DNA of 64,000 nt from Halomicrobium katesii DSM 19301 (GTDB taxonomy: Archaea; Halobacteriota; Halobacteria; Halobacteriales; Haloarculaceae): assembly GCF_000379085.1 (NCBI RefSeq), contig NZ_KB905378.1, positions 1,801,676 to 1,865,675 on the forward strand. The letters run 5' to 3'. Every line of letters begins with the position of its first letter. The stretch's first letter is position 1. Of the stretch, positions 41,693 to 51,216 are shown piece by piece. A program made the translations under genes and the position numbers. The notes beneath the pieces are model-generated. The model was given only the letters and a program-made list of their open reading frames with translations, did not search any database and was not told where the DNA came from.

Positions 41693-42469
41693 TCACTCCG
41701 CGGCGGCCTCGCGGCGTTTGCACTTTTCGACCCGCGTCGCCAGTGCGAGGAAGACGGCGACGAACGTCAGCACCACCGCCCAGCCGGCGGCCAGATCGTG
41801 GGCCGGGAGCGTGTGGTCGAACCCGCCGACGACGGACTCCGCTCGCAGCCAGGTGTGGTGTGGCCCGCCCAGAACCGGGACGAAGTAGTCCACCACGTCG
41901 TTGAAGCCGTACCAGCCCAGTGCGACGGCGACGGCCGACACCGAGAACGACGCGTAGCGGTGGATCAAGAAGGCCTCGACGGCCATCGCCAGGTGGCTCA
42001 GGATCAGGAACCAGTAGAGCCACAGCGGGACGCCGGCCGGCCCGTTGATCACGAGCTGGACGTAGGGCGTCCACAGCCCGAGCTTCAGGCAGCCGAAGAA
42101 CGCCAGCATGTGGAGCCAGTCGGCGTCGTAGTCCAGTCGCCAGGCCACGAGCGAGAGCCCGATGAACATCGTCGCGACGGGCGAGTCGGGGATCAGTGGG
42201 TAGGCCAGCGCCGGTGCAGCGCCGAGCTGTCCCTCGATCAGGGGCGGCGCGAGGTTCAGCGGCCGACCCGCGTAGTACCAGAACCCGAAGAGCGTCCCGA
42301 CGAGATTGACCAGCGCGATCGGCCAGGCCAGTCGGAGTCCCAGGTCTTCGAGCCACTCGGGCAGCGGCGCGACGTACCGGGGCAGTCCCTCGGTGTCTGG
42401 CAGCGTCACGCCGAAGTAGCGCCCGACCAGTCGTTCGAGTCGCCGCCCGACGCCGTCGTGCCCAGCCAT
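41693..42469 (-). CDS. DUF1405-family membrane protein
   Basis: A 258-residue protein with about seven helices; family-typical pieces are WPIALVNLVGTLFGFWYY, LWTPYVQLVINGP and GWYGFNDVVDYFVPVLGGPHH. Function unknown; sequence is conserved in haloarchaea and some bacilli. The gene stands alone between the hairpin elements and the TrkA_C pair. Confidence 0.88.
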   Translation of the reverse strand: MAGHDGVGRRLERLVGRYFGVTLPDTEGLPRYVAPLPEWLEDLGLRLAWPIALVNLVGTLFGFWYYAGRPLNLAPPLIEGQLGAAPALAYPLIPDSPVATMFIGLSLVAWRLDYDADWLHMLAFFGCLKLGLWTPYVQLVINGPAGVPLWLYWFLILSHLAMAVEAFLIHRYASFSVSAVAVALGWYGFNDVVDYFVPVLGGPHHTWLRAESVVGGFDHTLPAHDLAAGWAVVLTFVAVFLALATRVEKCKRREAAAE

Positions 42470-42601
42470 GTCAGTGCCCTACGGCGGCCGGAAAATAACG
42501 GTAGCGGTTGGATCGGTCGCCGTCGGTCGCGCGGGTCGCCGCCATCGATCGGTGGTCGTCCCCCGTGAGGACCGACCGGGAAGCGACGACAACGTTCCGT
42601 G

Positions 42602-44455
42602 TCAGGTGGTCCGATCGCGGTCGTCCGTCTCGTCGGTGTCCTCGTCGAGGCGGTCGTCCGCCTCCGATCCGTCCGCCTCCGGTCCGTCCGCGTCCGGTCC
42701 GTCCGCCGTTTCGTCGTCGAGATCGACCGTGTCGCCGGTGTCCTCGTCGAGGAGGTCGTCCAGGTCGTCGCCCGCGCCGACATCGGTGTCGAGCAGGTCG
42801 GCGAAGTCGCCCGCGGCTTCGTCCTCGTCCGACGGCGCGCTCCGCGCCGTCGCGCCGTCGGTTCCGTCCCCGTCGTCCTCCCGATCTGCTCGGGCGTCTC
42901 CCTCGTCTGTCAGCTCCGATCCGGGGAGGTCGTCGGTGTCGGGGATCGCCTCGGTGTCGTCGTCTCCGCCGTCGGACGGGGACGCCGTCGCGTCCTCGGG
43001 ATCGATGCCCGGGAGGTCGTCGCTGTCGGGGAACGCGTCGCCGGAGAGGTCGGCATCGTCCGCGCCGTCGTCGCCCGACGCGTCGGCCTCGCTCTCTGTC
43101 GTCGATGTGTCGGCCTCGCCGTCGTCGCCCACCGCCTCGTCTCCGGCGTCCGGTTGCCCGTCGGACGCGTCCGCTCGTCGCTCGCTTTCCGACTGGTCGG
43201 GCCGGTGGTCCGCCGGTGGGCGGTCGCTCGCCGCGGGTTCCGGGTCTGTCGCGTCCTCGGCGGCCGTCGCCGGTTCGTCGTCCGTCCCGTCGGCCGGCTC
43301 CGCGACCGCGCCCTCGGGGGCCGCGGTGGCGGCCTCCAGCTTCCGGAGCGCGTCCGGCGTTGCGATGGCGTAGAGTACGTCTCCAGCCCTGAGGACCCGG
43401 TCTCGTGACGGAAGCGGGACGGGCCGCTCGTCGTCCCGTGTGACGGCAGCGACGGTGACCGACAGCGAACCCACGGGGGTCCCGTCGATCGGGGAGCCCG
43501 CCGCGACGGTGACCGTGGCGAGGGTCTCGTCTGCGGCCCGGAGGAGGGACGCGAACTCCCGGTCCGGCCGGTCCTGGACCGGCAGCGTCACGAGCTTGTA
43601 CCGGCTCGTGGGGTCGAGTTTGGGCGTGTCGGCAGCGTCGATGGCGACCGTGACGATCTCGTCGGCGACGCCGCGGAGCTCTCCCGTGAGCACGCGCCGC
43701 GGGGGATCGGTCTCCCAGACCTGGACGAGATCGCCCGCGCTGGCGGCGTTTGCCGGGTCGGCCCGGATCGCGACCGCGTTGGTGGCCGGCGGGAGCGTCG
43801 GACCGATCCCGGCGGCCCGCGAGCCCAGCGCCAGGTACTCGATGTTGCCGGCCTCGTCGAACTCCACGTCGACGTGGCCGACGCCGTAGTCGGTCTTCAG
43901 CCGCGAGACGAACCGCTCGCGCAGCTCCGCCTGCGTGAGCCGCCGCGGGAAGAGGAACGTCCGACCGGCGAGGGTCTCCCGGGTCGCGGCCGCGACCGGA
44001 TCGTAGCCGACCACGTCGTCGATCTCCTCGGGGATCTCGACGGCGATGACGCGACCGACGGCCCTGACGAGTTGGCTGACCTCGCCGTCGATCCCGTTGC
44101 CCCCCGTCGCCGCGAACAGGTCGATCCCGAGTGCGTCGCCGACCCGCATGCCGGCGTACGCCCCGAGGCCGCCGACGAGGAACGTGACGACGTTGAGCAG
44201 GGCCGCGAGGGCGTCGGGCTCGGCACCGCCCGGCACGAGCTGCTGGGCCAGCAGCGAGGTCGCCCCGGCGACGGCGGCGACGCCGGCGAGCCCGACCAGC
44301 AACGCCAGTCCGGCCGGCACCCGCTCGCGGACGTACCACCGGTAGAACAGCGCGACCGCCGCCGCGAGGAAGCCGGCCAGCACCGCCGTGCCGGCGATCC
44401 GGGCGGTCGTGTCGACGAGGGCTCCCGTCACGCCGCTGACGAGCTGTAGCGTCAC
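42602..44455 (-). CDS. Membrane protein with TrkA_C domains and a long acidic tail
   Basis: A 617-residue protein. Two or three N-terminal helices (about 15-90), then soluble parts with TrkA_C-type domains (about 230-290 and 320-390, for example GRTPVGSLSVTVAAV-like and RAGDVLYAIATPDALRKLEA). Residues about 400-617 are almost entirely Asp, Glu, Ser and Gly, a disordered tail. The GTG start overlaps the stop of the preceding gene. It likely senses ligand for the potassium channel next door. The tail length is unusual. Confidence 0.8.
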   Translation of the reverse strand: MTLQLVSGVTGALVDTTARIAGTAVLAGFLAAAVALFYRWYVRERVPAGLALLVGLAGVAAVAGATSLLAQQLVPGGAEPDALAALLNVVTFLVGGLGAYAGMRVGDALGIDLFAATGGNGIDGEVSQLVRAVGRVIAVEIPEEIDDVVGYDPVAAATRETLAGRTFLFPRRLTQAELRERFVSRLKTDYGVGHVDVEFDEAGNIEYLALGSRAAGIGPTLPPATNAVAIRADPANAASAGDLVQVWETDPPRRVLTGELRGVADEIVTVAIDAADTPKLDPTSRYKLVTLPVQDRPDREFASLLRAADETLATVTVAAGSPIDGTPVGSLSVTVAAVTRDDERPVPLPSRDRVLRAGDVLYAIATPDALRKLEAATAAPEGAVAEPADGTDDEPATAAEDATDPEPAASDRPPADHRPDQSESERRADASDGQPDAGDEAVGDDGEADTSTTESEADASGDDGADDADLSGDAFPDSDDLPGIDPEDATASPSDGGDDDTEAIPDTDDLPGSELTDEGDARADREDDGDGTDGATARSAPSDEDEAAGDFADLLDTDVGAGDDLDDLLDEDTGDTVDLDDETADGPDADGPEADGSEADDRLDEDTDETDDRDRTT

Positions 44456-45663
44456 GCCACCGCCTCCTCGAAGGCGTCGAGGTCGGCCCGCGTTCCGACG
44501 ACGAACAGCTGTTCACCGGCCACCAGCCCGGTCGTGTCCTCGGGCGCGATCCGCCAGCCGCCGGGTTTCCTCACGGCGAAGACGGCCACGTCGTAGCGCT
44601 CTCGGAGGGCCGCCTCGCCGATCGTCACGCCGTCGAAGGGCTGGCCGCTGTGCGGTGTCACTCGCCGGAACCGCATGTCCGAACGCCGCAGGAGCGAGAC
44701 GAGTTCGTACTCCCGACGGGTGCCCCGAGACTCGACGACGACTTTCGCCCGGTCGGCACGCAAGAGCGGCTGGGCGTCGGTGCGGCGGACGCCGGCCGTG
44801 AGCCGACCCTCGCCGCCGTCGGTGGTCGGTGCCTGCACGGGGGCCGGCAGCTGCTCGCCGTCTTCGACCGCCTCCGGGACGGCGATCGATTCGGAACTCC
44901 CGGAGCGAGCGCTGACGACGGTCCCGCGGACCTGTGCGTCGGTCGTCAGCAGCGTCACCTCGTCGCCGCGTGCGAGCCCGGTCGGGAGCAACGCGTCGAC
45001 CGACACCGCGTGGCGGCCGTCCTCGATCCGCTTCGAGAGCCCGGAGAAGGGCGGGGCTGCGACGACGGTCGCCCGACCGCGCTCGTCGACGGTGACCGAC
45101 ACGTCGCCGAGGTCGAACTCCGTCTTGAGGCGCTCGGCGAGGCGCTGTTCGAGTTCGTCGAGCCGGAGATCTGCCGGGAACGTCCACTCGCCGCCACGGA
45201 TCTCGGCCCGGAGCGGTTCGGGGAGTGGCGGGTACCCCTCCATGTCTGCCACCTCGCCGACGACGTGGATCCGGACCTCGCCCGCGCCGCCGACGAAGTC
45301 GACCACGTCTTTCGAGAGCGTGCGATTCCGGAGCGACGTGAGCGTGAGCCGCTTGGGAAAGTCCGCCCCCATCGAGTCGCCCTTGCTGTGGGCGTACATC
45401 GACGCCATGCTGACGACGAGGATCGCGACGACGATCCGCTCGGCGTTCGGACTGGCGGTGATCGACTTGTCGGCCAGCGCGAGCAGCCCGCCGTTGACTC
45501 CCGCCAGCGCGATCGCGAGGACGGCGACACCGAAGGCCGGGACGGTCACGCCAGCGAAGTAGCGAAAGGTAAACGCCATCGCCCACGAGACCAGCGCCGG
45601 GATGATCCCGACGAGCAACCCCAGATAGATCCCCAGCAGCACTTCGACGGGAAAGGAAGCCAT
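44452..45663 (-). CDS. Membrane protein with a TrkA_C domain
   Basis: A 403-residue protein with three N-terminal helices (MASFPVEVLLGIYLGLLVGI on), a soluble middle and a C-terminal TrkA_C/RCK_C domain (about 330-400, GEQLFVVGTRADLDAFEEAV). It lacks an RCK_N domain of its own. It is coupled to the partner gene downstream by a GTGA overlap and divergent from the channel at 45749. Together the three could form one channel complex with split RCK parts. Confidence 0.82.
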   Translation of the reverse strand: MASFPVEVLLGIYLGLLVGIIPALVSWAMAFTFRYFAGVTVPAFGVAVLAIALAGVNGGLLALADKSITASPNAERIVVAILVVSMASMYAHSKGDSMGADFPKRLTLTSLRNRTLSKDVVDFVGGAGEVRIHVVGEVADMEGYPPLPEPLRAEIRGGEWTFPADLRLDELEQRLAERLKTEFDLGDVSVTVDERGRATVVAAPPFSGLSKRIEDGRHAVSVDALLPTGLARGDEVTLLTTDAQVRGTVVSARSGSSESIAVPEAVEDGEQLPAPVQAPTTDGGEGRLTAGVRRTDAQPLLRADRAKVVVESRGTRREYELVSLLRRSDMRFRRVTPHSGQPFDGVTIGEAALRERYDVAVFAVRKPGGWRIAPEDTTGLVAGEQLFVVGTRADLDAFEEAVA

Positions 45664-45748
45664 GTCACAGCCCTGTCGCTCCTGTTCTATAGTCGTGTCG
45701 GCGCGGGCAGAAGACAAGCTTTACTCGCGCCGACGCGAGCAACGGGGT

Positions 45749-46936
45749 ATGGACGACGTTCGCGACCTGCTGGGGGTACGCGCGGTGCTCCTGTTGCCGA
45801 CGCTCGTCGCCGGGCTCTCGTTCGTGACGGGGGTCGCGAACATCAGCGCGCAGCGCGCTTCGGGACCGCTCGCGCAACACCTCCCGACGGTCGTGAGCCA
45901 GACGGTCGGGTTCACTGGCGCGCTCACGGGCTTTCTGCTCCTCTTTGCCGTCTCCGGTCTGCGACGACGGTATCGGGCGGGCTGGTACGCGACGGTCCTG
46001 TTGCTCCCGCTGACAGCCATCCAGGGACTGTTGCAGGGCGTCATCGATCTGCCCTACGTCGGCAGCGAACTCCCCGTCTCGCTCCCGCTGGTCGTCCTCT
46101 CCGTCCTCTCGCTGCCCACCGTACTGATCAATCGACGGCTGTTCGACCGGGCGCTCGACGTATCGACGACCCAGCAGGCCGCGATCGCGGCCCTGATCGG
46201 TGGACAAGTGTACATCACCACCGGTACGTACGCGCTGCGCGAGCAGTTCGGCGGCGTCTCGACGCTGACCGACGCGCTGTACTTCGCCATCGTCACCTCC
46301 AGTACCGTCGGCTACGGCGACATCTCTCCCGACCCCCAGTCACAGGCCGCACGGCTGTTCACCGTGTCGGTGGTCGTGCTCGGCACGTCCAGCTTCGCGC
46401 TGGCGCTGGGGTCGGTGCTGGGGCCGGCGATCCAGAGCCGCATCACGAAGGCACTCGGAACTATGACCGAATCACAACTCGACTTGCTCGAAGACCACGT
46501 ACTGGTCCTCGGCTACGGCGACCTGAGCGAACCGATCCTCGACGAACTGTCCGGCGCGGTCGAGTTCGTCGTCGTGACGGCCGACCCGGACGACGCCGCG
46601 AGGCTCCAGCAGCGAGACGTCCCAGTGCTGACAGCCGATCCCAGCGACGAGGAGCCGCTGTACCGGGCCGGGATCGAGCGGGCGCAGGCGGTGATGGCCG
46701 CGACGAACGACGATGCACGGGACGCGCTCGCGATCCTGACCGCCAGACAGCTCAATCCCGAGATCCGGATCGTCGCCGCGGCGACCGACCGCGAGAACGT
46801 CACGAAGCTCAAGCGGGCCGGCGCGGACGTGGTGATCAGCCCCGCCGCCATCGGCGGTCACCTGCTGGTGGAGTCGGCGCTCGGTGACGACGAGTCCGAG
46901 TCCCTCGCGGACCGCATTCTCGACGGCGAGCTCTAG
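45749..46936 (+). CDS. Potassium channel with RCK_N domain
   Basis: A 395-residue protein with six helices in the order of a voltage-gated-like channel but without an arginine-rich S4. The pore is TSSTVGYGDISP (selectivity filter TVGYGD, about residue 190), followed by the last helix. A C-terminal RCK_N domain (about 250-390) begins VLVLGYGDLSEPILDEL. There is no TrkA_C domain at the end; those are in the two divergent proteins. Start ATG at 45749. Ends overlapping the next gene's tail. Confidence 0.92.
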   Translation: MDDVRDLLGVRAVLLLPTLVAGLSFVTGVANISAQRASGPLAQHLPTVVSQTVGFTGALTGFLLLFAVSGLRRRYRAGWYATVLLLPLTAIQGLLQGVIDLPYVGSELPVSLPLVVLSVLSLPTVLINRRLFDRALDVSTTQQAAIAALIGGQVYITTGTYALREQFGGVSTLTDALYFAIVTSSTVGYGDISPDPQSQAARLFTVSVVVLGTSSFALALGSVLGPAIQSRITKALGTMTESQLDLLEDHVLVLGYGDLSEPILDELSGAVEFVVVTADPDDAARLQQRDVPVLTADPSDEEPLYRAGIERAQAVMAATNDDARDALAILTARQLNPEIRIVAAATDRENVTKLKRAGADVVISPAAIGGHLLVESALGDDESESLADRILDGEL

Positions 46937-48396
46937 CCGCGGTCGACGATTGCCACGTCGGTGTCCATCTCGGCGATGCTCTCGAAGGTCGGCGGCGCGA
47001 CGAACCGCGAGGCCGCGCTCCGGTCACGGCTGGCACCGATGAAGACGATGTCGTAGGCGGGTGCCGTCCCGCGCAGGAAGGGGACGATCTCCTGTCTGGC
47101 GACGCGGGTCTCGATCGGTGCCGCGAACGGGTCCACGAGGTTCGACAGCATCGACTCGGCGCGTCGCCGGTTAGCCGACGGACCGATACAGGTACAGACG
47201 GCGACCTCGCCGGTGGCTCCGGTGAGCCGGATCGCGAAGTCGATCATGCTGTGGGCCACGTCGCTGGCCCGCCGGACGGGGACCAGTGCCCGCTCCCACT
47301 GGGTCGCGCCGTCGGCCGAGCGGTGGACCAGCACGTCCACGTCGCTCCGGAACAGCTCGTGGACGAACGGCGCGAGCCGACCGCGGTGCTTGGCGTAGGG
47401 CGCGGCGACGAGATCGCAGTTCGTCTCGGTCGCCGTCGCGAGGATCGTCCGACCCAGCGACCCGCTCTCGACGGCGACGACGACCTCACAGGGGACACCG
47501 GCGGCCGTCTCGATGCGGTGGGCCCGCGTCTCCAGCCGACCGACCGTGTCCGCGACCGCCGACCGGTCGATGTCGTCCCACAGCGCCGCCTCGGAGTTCG
47601 ACCCAGCGCCGGCCCGGTCGCCGGCCTCGTGTCCGTCCAGCAGGTCTCGCTCGGCGCGTGCCAGTCGCTCGTCGTCGACCACGTCGAGCAACACCACCTT
47701 GCCCGCGTCGTGTGCGCTGGCGATCTCGCCGCCCAGCATCGCCGTCGCGTCCGCTCGCTCGCCGTACATCGGGACGAGGACGTGATCGTCGCCCTTGACC
47801 GACTGGTACAGCACCGTCGCGCGCTGTTCGTAGAACTCCCGCCGCCAGACGACGAAGACGCTCGCGACGAGCAGGCTCGCGACGAAGACGCTCCCGAGGA
47901 AGGCCGGTTGCTGGCCCGAGGGGACGAGTAACCCCAGCAGCGCCGTCGAGTACGCCGCCGGCTCTTCGAGGCCGATCGACCACGTGGCCGCACCGACGAG
48001 CAACACGGCCAGAGCGGCCGAGACGGCCGTCACCTCCAGTGCCGCCGCCGCGCCGACCGCCCGGTTCGAGACGGCCAGACCGACCCAGCCACAGCCCGCG
48101 CCGATCGTCAGCCCGCCGACGAACTGCGCGGGGTTCGCGTACTCGCCCTCCGGGTTGGCAAAGAGCGTGTACGCACCCGAAGCCAGCGGCGGGAACAGCA
48201 GGAAAGAGAGCGCGTCGAGCGTGTTCGAGAGGTATGTGACCACCCCGATCGACAGCGGGACGAAGACCAGCACGGAGAGGTGGACGATCGTCGAAGTCCG
48301 CTCCAGCCAGGCGCGAAACTCGTGGCGCTCGCGGCGCTGGAGTTGGCGGACCCGCTCGACGGTCGTCCGAATCGCCCGCCCGAGGCGGTCGCGCAT
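46933..48396 (-). CDS. HPP-type membrane domain fused to USP-like domains
   Basis: A 487-residue protein. An N-terminal HPP-like membrane domain (four helices, about 40-190, FLLFPPLASGAYTLF) is joined to two universal-stress-like alpha/beta domains (DHVLVPMYGERADAT; ERALVPVRRASDVAHSM). USP folds bind ATP or AMP. Such fusions may sense nucleotide for transport. Its stop overlaps the channel stop by four bases. I use the ATG at 48396; the upstream GTG adds three residues. Confidence 0.85.
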   Translation of the reverse strand: MRDRLGRAIRTTVERVRQLQRRERHEFRAWLERTSTIVHLSVLVFVPLSIGVVTYLSNTLDALSFLLFPPLASGAYTLFANPEGEYANPAQFVGGLTIGAGCGWVGLAVSNRAVGAAAALEVTAVSAALAVLLVGAATWSIGLEEPAAYSTALLGLLVPSGQQPAFLGSVFVASLLVASVFVVWRREFYEQRATVLYQSVKGDDHVLVPMYGERADATAMLGGEIASAHDAGKVVLLDVVDDERLARAERDLLDGHEAGDRAGAGSNSEAALWDDIDRSAVADTVGRLETRAHRIETAAGVPCEVVVAVESGSLGRTILATATETNCDLVAAPYAKHRGRLAPFVHELFRSDVDVLVHRSADGATQWERALVPVRRASDVAHSMIDFAIRLTGATGEVAVCTCIGPSANRRRAESMLSNLVDPFAAPIETRVARQEIVPFLRGTAPAYDIVFIGASRDRSAASRFVAPPTFESIAEMDTDVAIVDRG

Positions 48397-48433
48397 ACCG
48401 GTCACTGCCGCGCCGCCGACATGAGCGTGTCGG

Positions 48434-49159
48434 CTACAGCGACGCGGCCGTCTCCAGTGCCAGCGCGATCGCTCGCTCGACGTTGTTCTTGGCCTTCTCG
48501 GGCAGTTCCTCGTCGTCGGTCTCGCCCTTCTGGGTCCCCTCGACGAGGTTGCCGTCGACGGTACAGATCGCGCCAGCGGCCATCCCCTTGCGACGGGCCA
48601 GCGAGAACAGCGCGGCGGCCTCCATCTCGACGGCCAGCAGGCCCGCTGCTTCCCACGCCGCGACGTACTCGTCGGTCTCGGCGTAGAAGGCGTCGTCCGT
48701 CGCGATCGGACCGACGTGGACGGACTCGCCGTTGGCCTCTGCGGCCTCGACCAGCGCCGACAGCACCGCGTAGTCCGGCACGGCCGGCACCGTCTCGGAC
48801 TCGTATCGCTCGGTCGTCCCCTCGTCTTTGGCCGCGCCCGTGGCGACGACCATGTCGCCGATCTCGATGTCGGACTGGAGCGCGCCCGTCGTGCCGACTC
48901 GGATGACCGTCTCGACCCCGACGGCGTGGAGTTCCTCGATCGCGATCGCCGCCGACGGCGAGCCGATGCCGGTCGAGCAGATCGTCAGGTCGCGACCCTC
49001 GTAGGTCGCGTTGACGACCTTGTACTCGCGGTTCCGGGCGACCGTCGTCGCCTCGTCACACTGGGCGGCGATCCGGTCGACGCGGCCCGGATCGCCGGGA
49101 ACGAGCGCGATGTCGTTCAGATCGCCGTCCTCGACGAGCAGGTGGGGCTGCTTTGCCAT
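48434..49159 (-). CDS. udp: Uridine phosphorylase-type nucleoside phosphorylase
   Basis: A 241-residue NP-I family enzyme. GDPGRVDRIA (phosphate site), STGIGSPSAAIAIEEL, and the LAVEMEAAALFSLA segment with the catalytic region match Udp/DeoD. It cleaves uridine or a related nucleoside with phosphate, giving pentose-1-phosphate. deoC lies 1.4 kb away on the other strand. Substrate preference is not certain. Confidence 0.9.
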   Translation of the reverse strand: MAKQPHLLVEDGDLNDIALVPGDPGRVDRIAAQCDEATTVARNREYKVVNATYEGRDLTICSTGIGSPSAAIAIEELHAVGVETVIRVGTTGALQSDIEIGDMVVATGAAKDEGTTERYESETVPAVPDYAVLSALVEAAEANGESVHVGPIATDDAFYAETDEYVAAWEAAGLLAVEMEAAALFSLARRKGMAAGAICTVDGNLVEGTQKGETDDEELPEKAKNNVERAIALALETAASL

Positions 49160-49246
49160 GTCTCGAGCGAGGGGCGACGGCGACTAAAATAGCCGTGCTT
49201 CGGCTCGACCCAAACAGATAATGTCTGTGAGTATGAACGTGTGCCT

Positions 49247-49423
49247 ATGCCACAGCTCGAAGTCCACCTCAGCGTCGACGCGGAGAGCGAACCGACAGTC
49301 TACCACGTCGACGGCGATCTGAAGCGCCCCGGCGAGGCGATTCAGGCCGCCAAAGAGCTGGCGACGGAGGACGGACACGAGGGGGCCGAACTCGAAGAGG
49401 TGAAGCTGGCCGAGACGGCCTGA
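49247..49423 (+). CDS. Small conserved acidic protein
   Basis: A 58-residue soluble protein, LEVHLSVDAESEPTVYHVDG, then GEAIQAAKELATEDGHEG. I see no cofactor motif. Start is the ATG at 49247 rather than the GTG two codons upstream. The stop TGA is contributed by the hairpin element that begins at 49423. Haloarchaeal but function unknown. Confidence 0.65.
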   Translation: MPQLEVHLSVDAESEPTVYHVDGDLKRPGEAIQAAKELATEDGHEGAELEEVKLAETA

Positions 49424-49503
49424 TACGGTTTATTGTAGTTGCTTGCCGGTGATCGTCGCCACGGAGTAGACGATCACCGGTAAATCGCTACAATAATCCG
49501 TAT
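49423..49503. repeat. 81-bp dispersed hairpin element, copy at 49423
   Basis: Near-identical to the copy at 24645, differing by GCTTGCCGG in the left arm. It begins at the stop codon of the small gene. A truncated, related element follows from 49505. Confidence 0.85.
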
Positions 49504-49504
49504 G

Positions 49505-49550
49505 ATACGGACGGGTGTAGCGAGGTGCCGGTGAGTCCCCTCGGGGAGCG
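49505..49550. repeat. Truncated hairpin element
   Basis: ATACGGACGGGTGTAGCG and then GGTGCCGGTGAG match the left half of the element at 41321. No right end is seen. Likely a remnant left by insertion of the 81-bp copy. Confidence 0.5.
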
Positions 49551-49613
49551 ACCGCTCGCCGTCCGAGCAGCGGGTAACTCGTTCGACGGTCGTCGCGCGC
49601 GACAGCGACGCCG

Positions 49614-50447
49614 TCAGAACGCCGGTGCCAGGAACAGGAACAGATTGTTGGTGGCCGGCCCCATTCCGACCGCGGCGATGAGCGAGAACACGAGCGCGCC
49701 CTCGGCGGGCTCGTCGGCGAGATAGCGGTTGAACGAGACGACGATCGCGGCCGCGATCACCAGCTTCACCAGCAGGAACAGCCACCCGACACCGAGCAGG
49801 TCGGCCGTCGGCAGCTGGCCGGCGAACTCCATGATCAGACGCGGCAGCGGCGACTGCTCGCTGGCCCCGACCACGTCGGCACCGATCGCGGTCGAGACGC
49901 CGTCGAGCGCGTGGGCGAAGACGACGACCGGACCCGCGTACCGCGTCCGGACGAACACGGGCGTGCGCCACAGGCTGATCGCCAGCACCACCAGCGCCGT
50001 CACGGCCAGCGCGACGATCAGCGACACCGCCGGCCACACCGGCGAGAACGTCGGCTGTGCGATCGACTGCCAGATGCGGACGACGACCAGCACGACGAAG
50101 ATCGCCGTCCCGACCAGTCCGAGATTGCGGACGACGGTGTCCTCGTTGCCCCGGGCGATACCGACGGCCTGGAGAGCGAGCCAGACGCCGCCGGTCAGGA
50201 GGAAGGTCGTCAGGTACACTGCCGGCGTCCCGAACAGCGGTTCGTACAGGGACGGGTACAGCGCCAGCTGCTCGAAGGCGTGGAAGGCACCGCCGATCGC
50301 CATCCACGGCAGCAGGGACACCACGGCCCGCTGGTCGATCTCGGGTTCCGCGGCCGAGAGCAGTGCCGTCACCAGCCCGGCCCCACCGAGCAGGACGACG
50401 AGATACGGGAGCGGCGGCAGCGCGAAGCTCGTCGGTAGGATCTGCAT
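49614..50447 (-). CDS. DUF63-family membrane protein
   Basis: A 277-residue protein with about seven helices; ATGATNNL-like [14 protein letters not shown] near the C terminus and [15 protein letters not shown] in the middle are typical of DUF63 in archaea. Function unknown. Divergent from deoC, 121 bases apart. Confidence 0.88.
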   Translation of the reverse strand: MQILPTSFALPPLPYLVVLLGGAGLVTALLSAAEPEIDQRAVVSLLPWMAIGGAFHAFEQLALYPSLYEPLFGTPAVYLTTFLLTGGVWLALQAVGIARGNEDTVVRNLGLVGTAIFVVLVVVRIWQSIAQPTFSPVWPAVSLIVALAVTALVVLAISLWRTPVFVRTRYAGPVVVFAHALDGVSTAIGADVVGASEQSPLPRLIMEFAGQLPTADLLGVGWLFLLVKLVIAAAIVVSFNRYLADEPAEGALVFSLIAAVGMGPATNNLFLFLAPAF

Positions 50448-50568
50448 ATCCCGCCAACCGTCGCCGAGGGGCGAAAGTGTTCCGACCTTCGGTGGCGGCT
50501 CGGTCGCCTGGCCGACGGCACGACCGCGTCGCCGAGAGGCTTACGTGGCGACCCGCCAATGGGTGACT

Positions 50569-51216
50569 ATGGACTCCGTTCCCGAACGGATCGAACACAC
50601 GGTGCTGGGACCGACGACGCGGTGGGCCGACGTACAGACAGTGCTCGACGAAGCGGCCCAACACGGACTGCGGGCCTGCATCCCACCGTGTTACGTCGAA
50701 CGGGCCGACGAGTACGCGGACGTACCGCTCAGCACGGTCGTGAACTTTCCCCACGGCCAGGGCGCGACCGACGCCGTCGCGGCGGAAGCGACGGAGGCGT
50801 GGGACGACGGTGCTGACGAGATCGACGTGGTCTGTAACGTCGGGCGGCTGAAGGCCGGTGCCGACGCGGCCGTCGAGGAGACGATCTCGGAAGTGGTCGC
50901 GGCCGTGCCGGTCCCGGTGAAGGTGATCGTCGAAGCGCCGCTCCTGACCGACGCCGAGAAGCACCGGGCCGGCGAGATCGTCGCCGAAGCCGGTGCAGAG
51001 TTCTGCAAGACGGCGACCGGTTTCTCCGACGGTGGCGCGACGGTCGCCGACGTGGAACTGTTGAGCCAGTACCGGCCGGTCAAGGCCAGTGGCGGCGTCG
51101 GCTCCTGGGAGCGAGCGAAGGCCATGTTCGACGCCGGGGCCGAGCGCATCGGCGCGTCGAGTGGCGTGACGATCGCCGAGGAGTGGCGGGCCGCCGAGGG
51201 CGGTGAGGACGCGTGA
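50569..51216 (+). CDS. deoC: Deoxyribose-phosphate aldolase
   Basis: A 215-residue class I aldolase. The first Lys region is [17 protein letters not shown] and the Schiff-base Lys is in [12 protein letters not shown]. It splits deoxyribose-5-phosphate to glyceraldehyde-3-phosphate and acetaldehyde in nucleoside breakdown. The stop overlaps the SDR start by four bases (GTGA), so both are co-translated. Confidence 0.95.
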   Translation: MDSVPERIEHTVLGPTTRWADVQTVLDEAAQHGLRACIPPCYVERADEYADVPLSTVVNFPHGQGATDAVAAEATEAWDDGADEIDVVCNVGRLKAGADAAVEETISEVVAAVPVPVKVIVEAPLLTDAEKHRAGEIVAEAGAEFCKTATGFSDGGATVADVELLSQYRPVKASGGVGSWERAKAMFDAGAERIGASSGVTIAEEWRAAEGGEDA

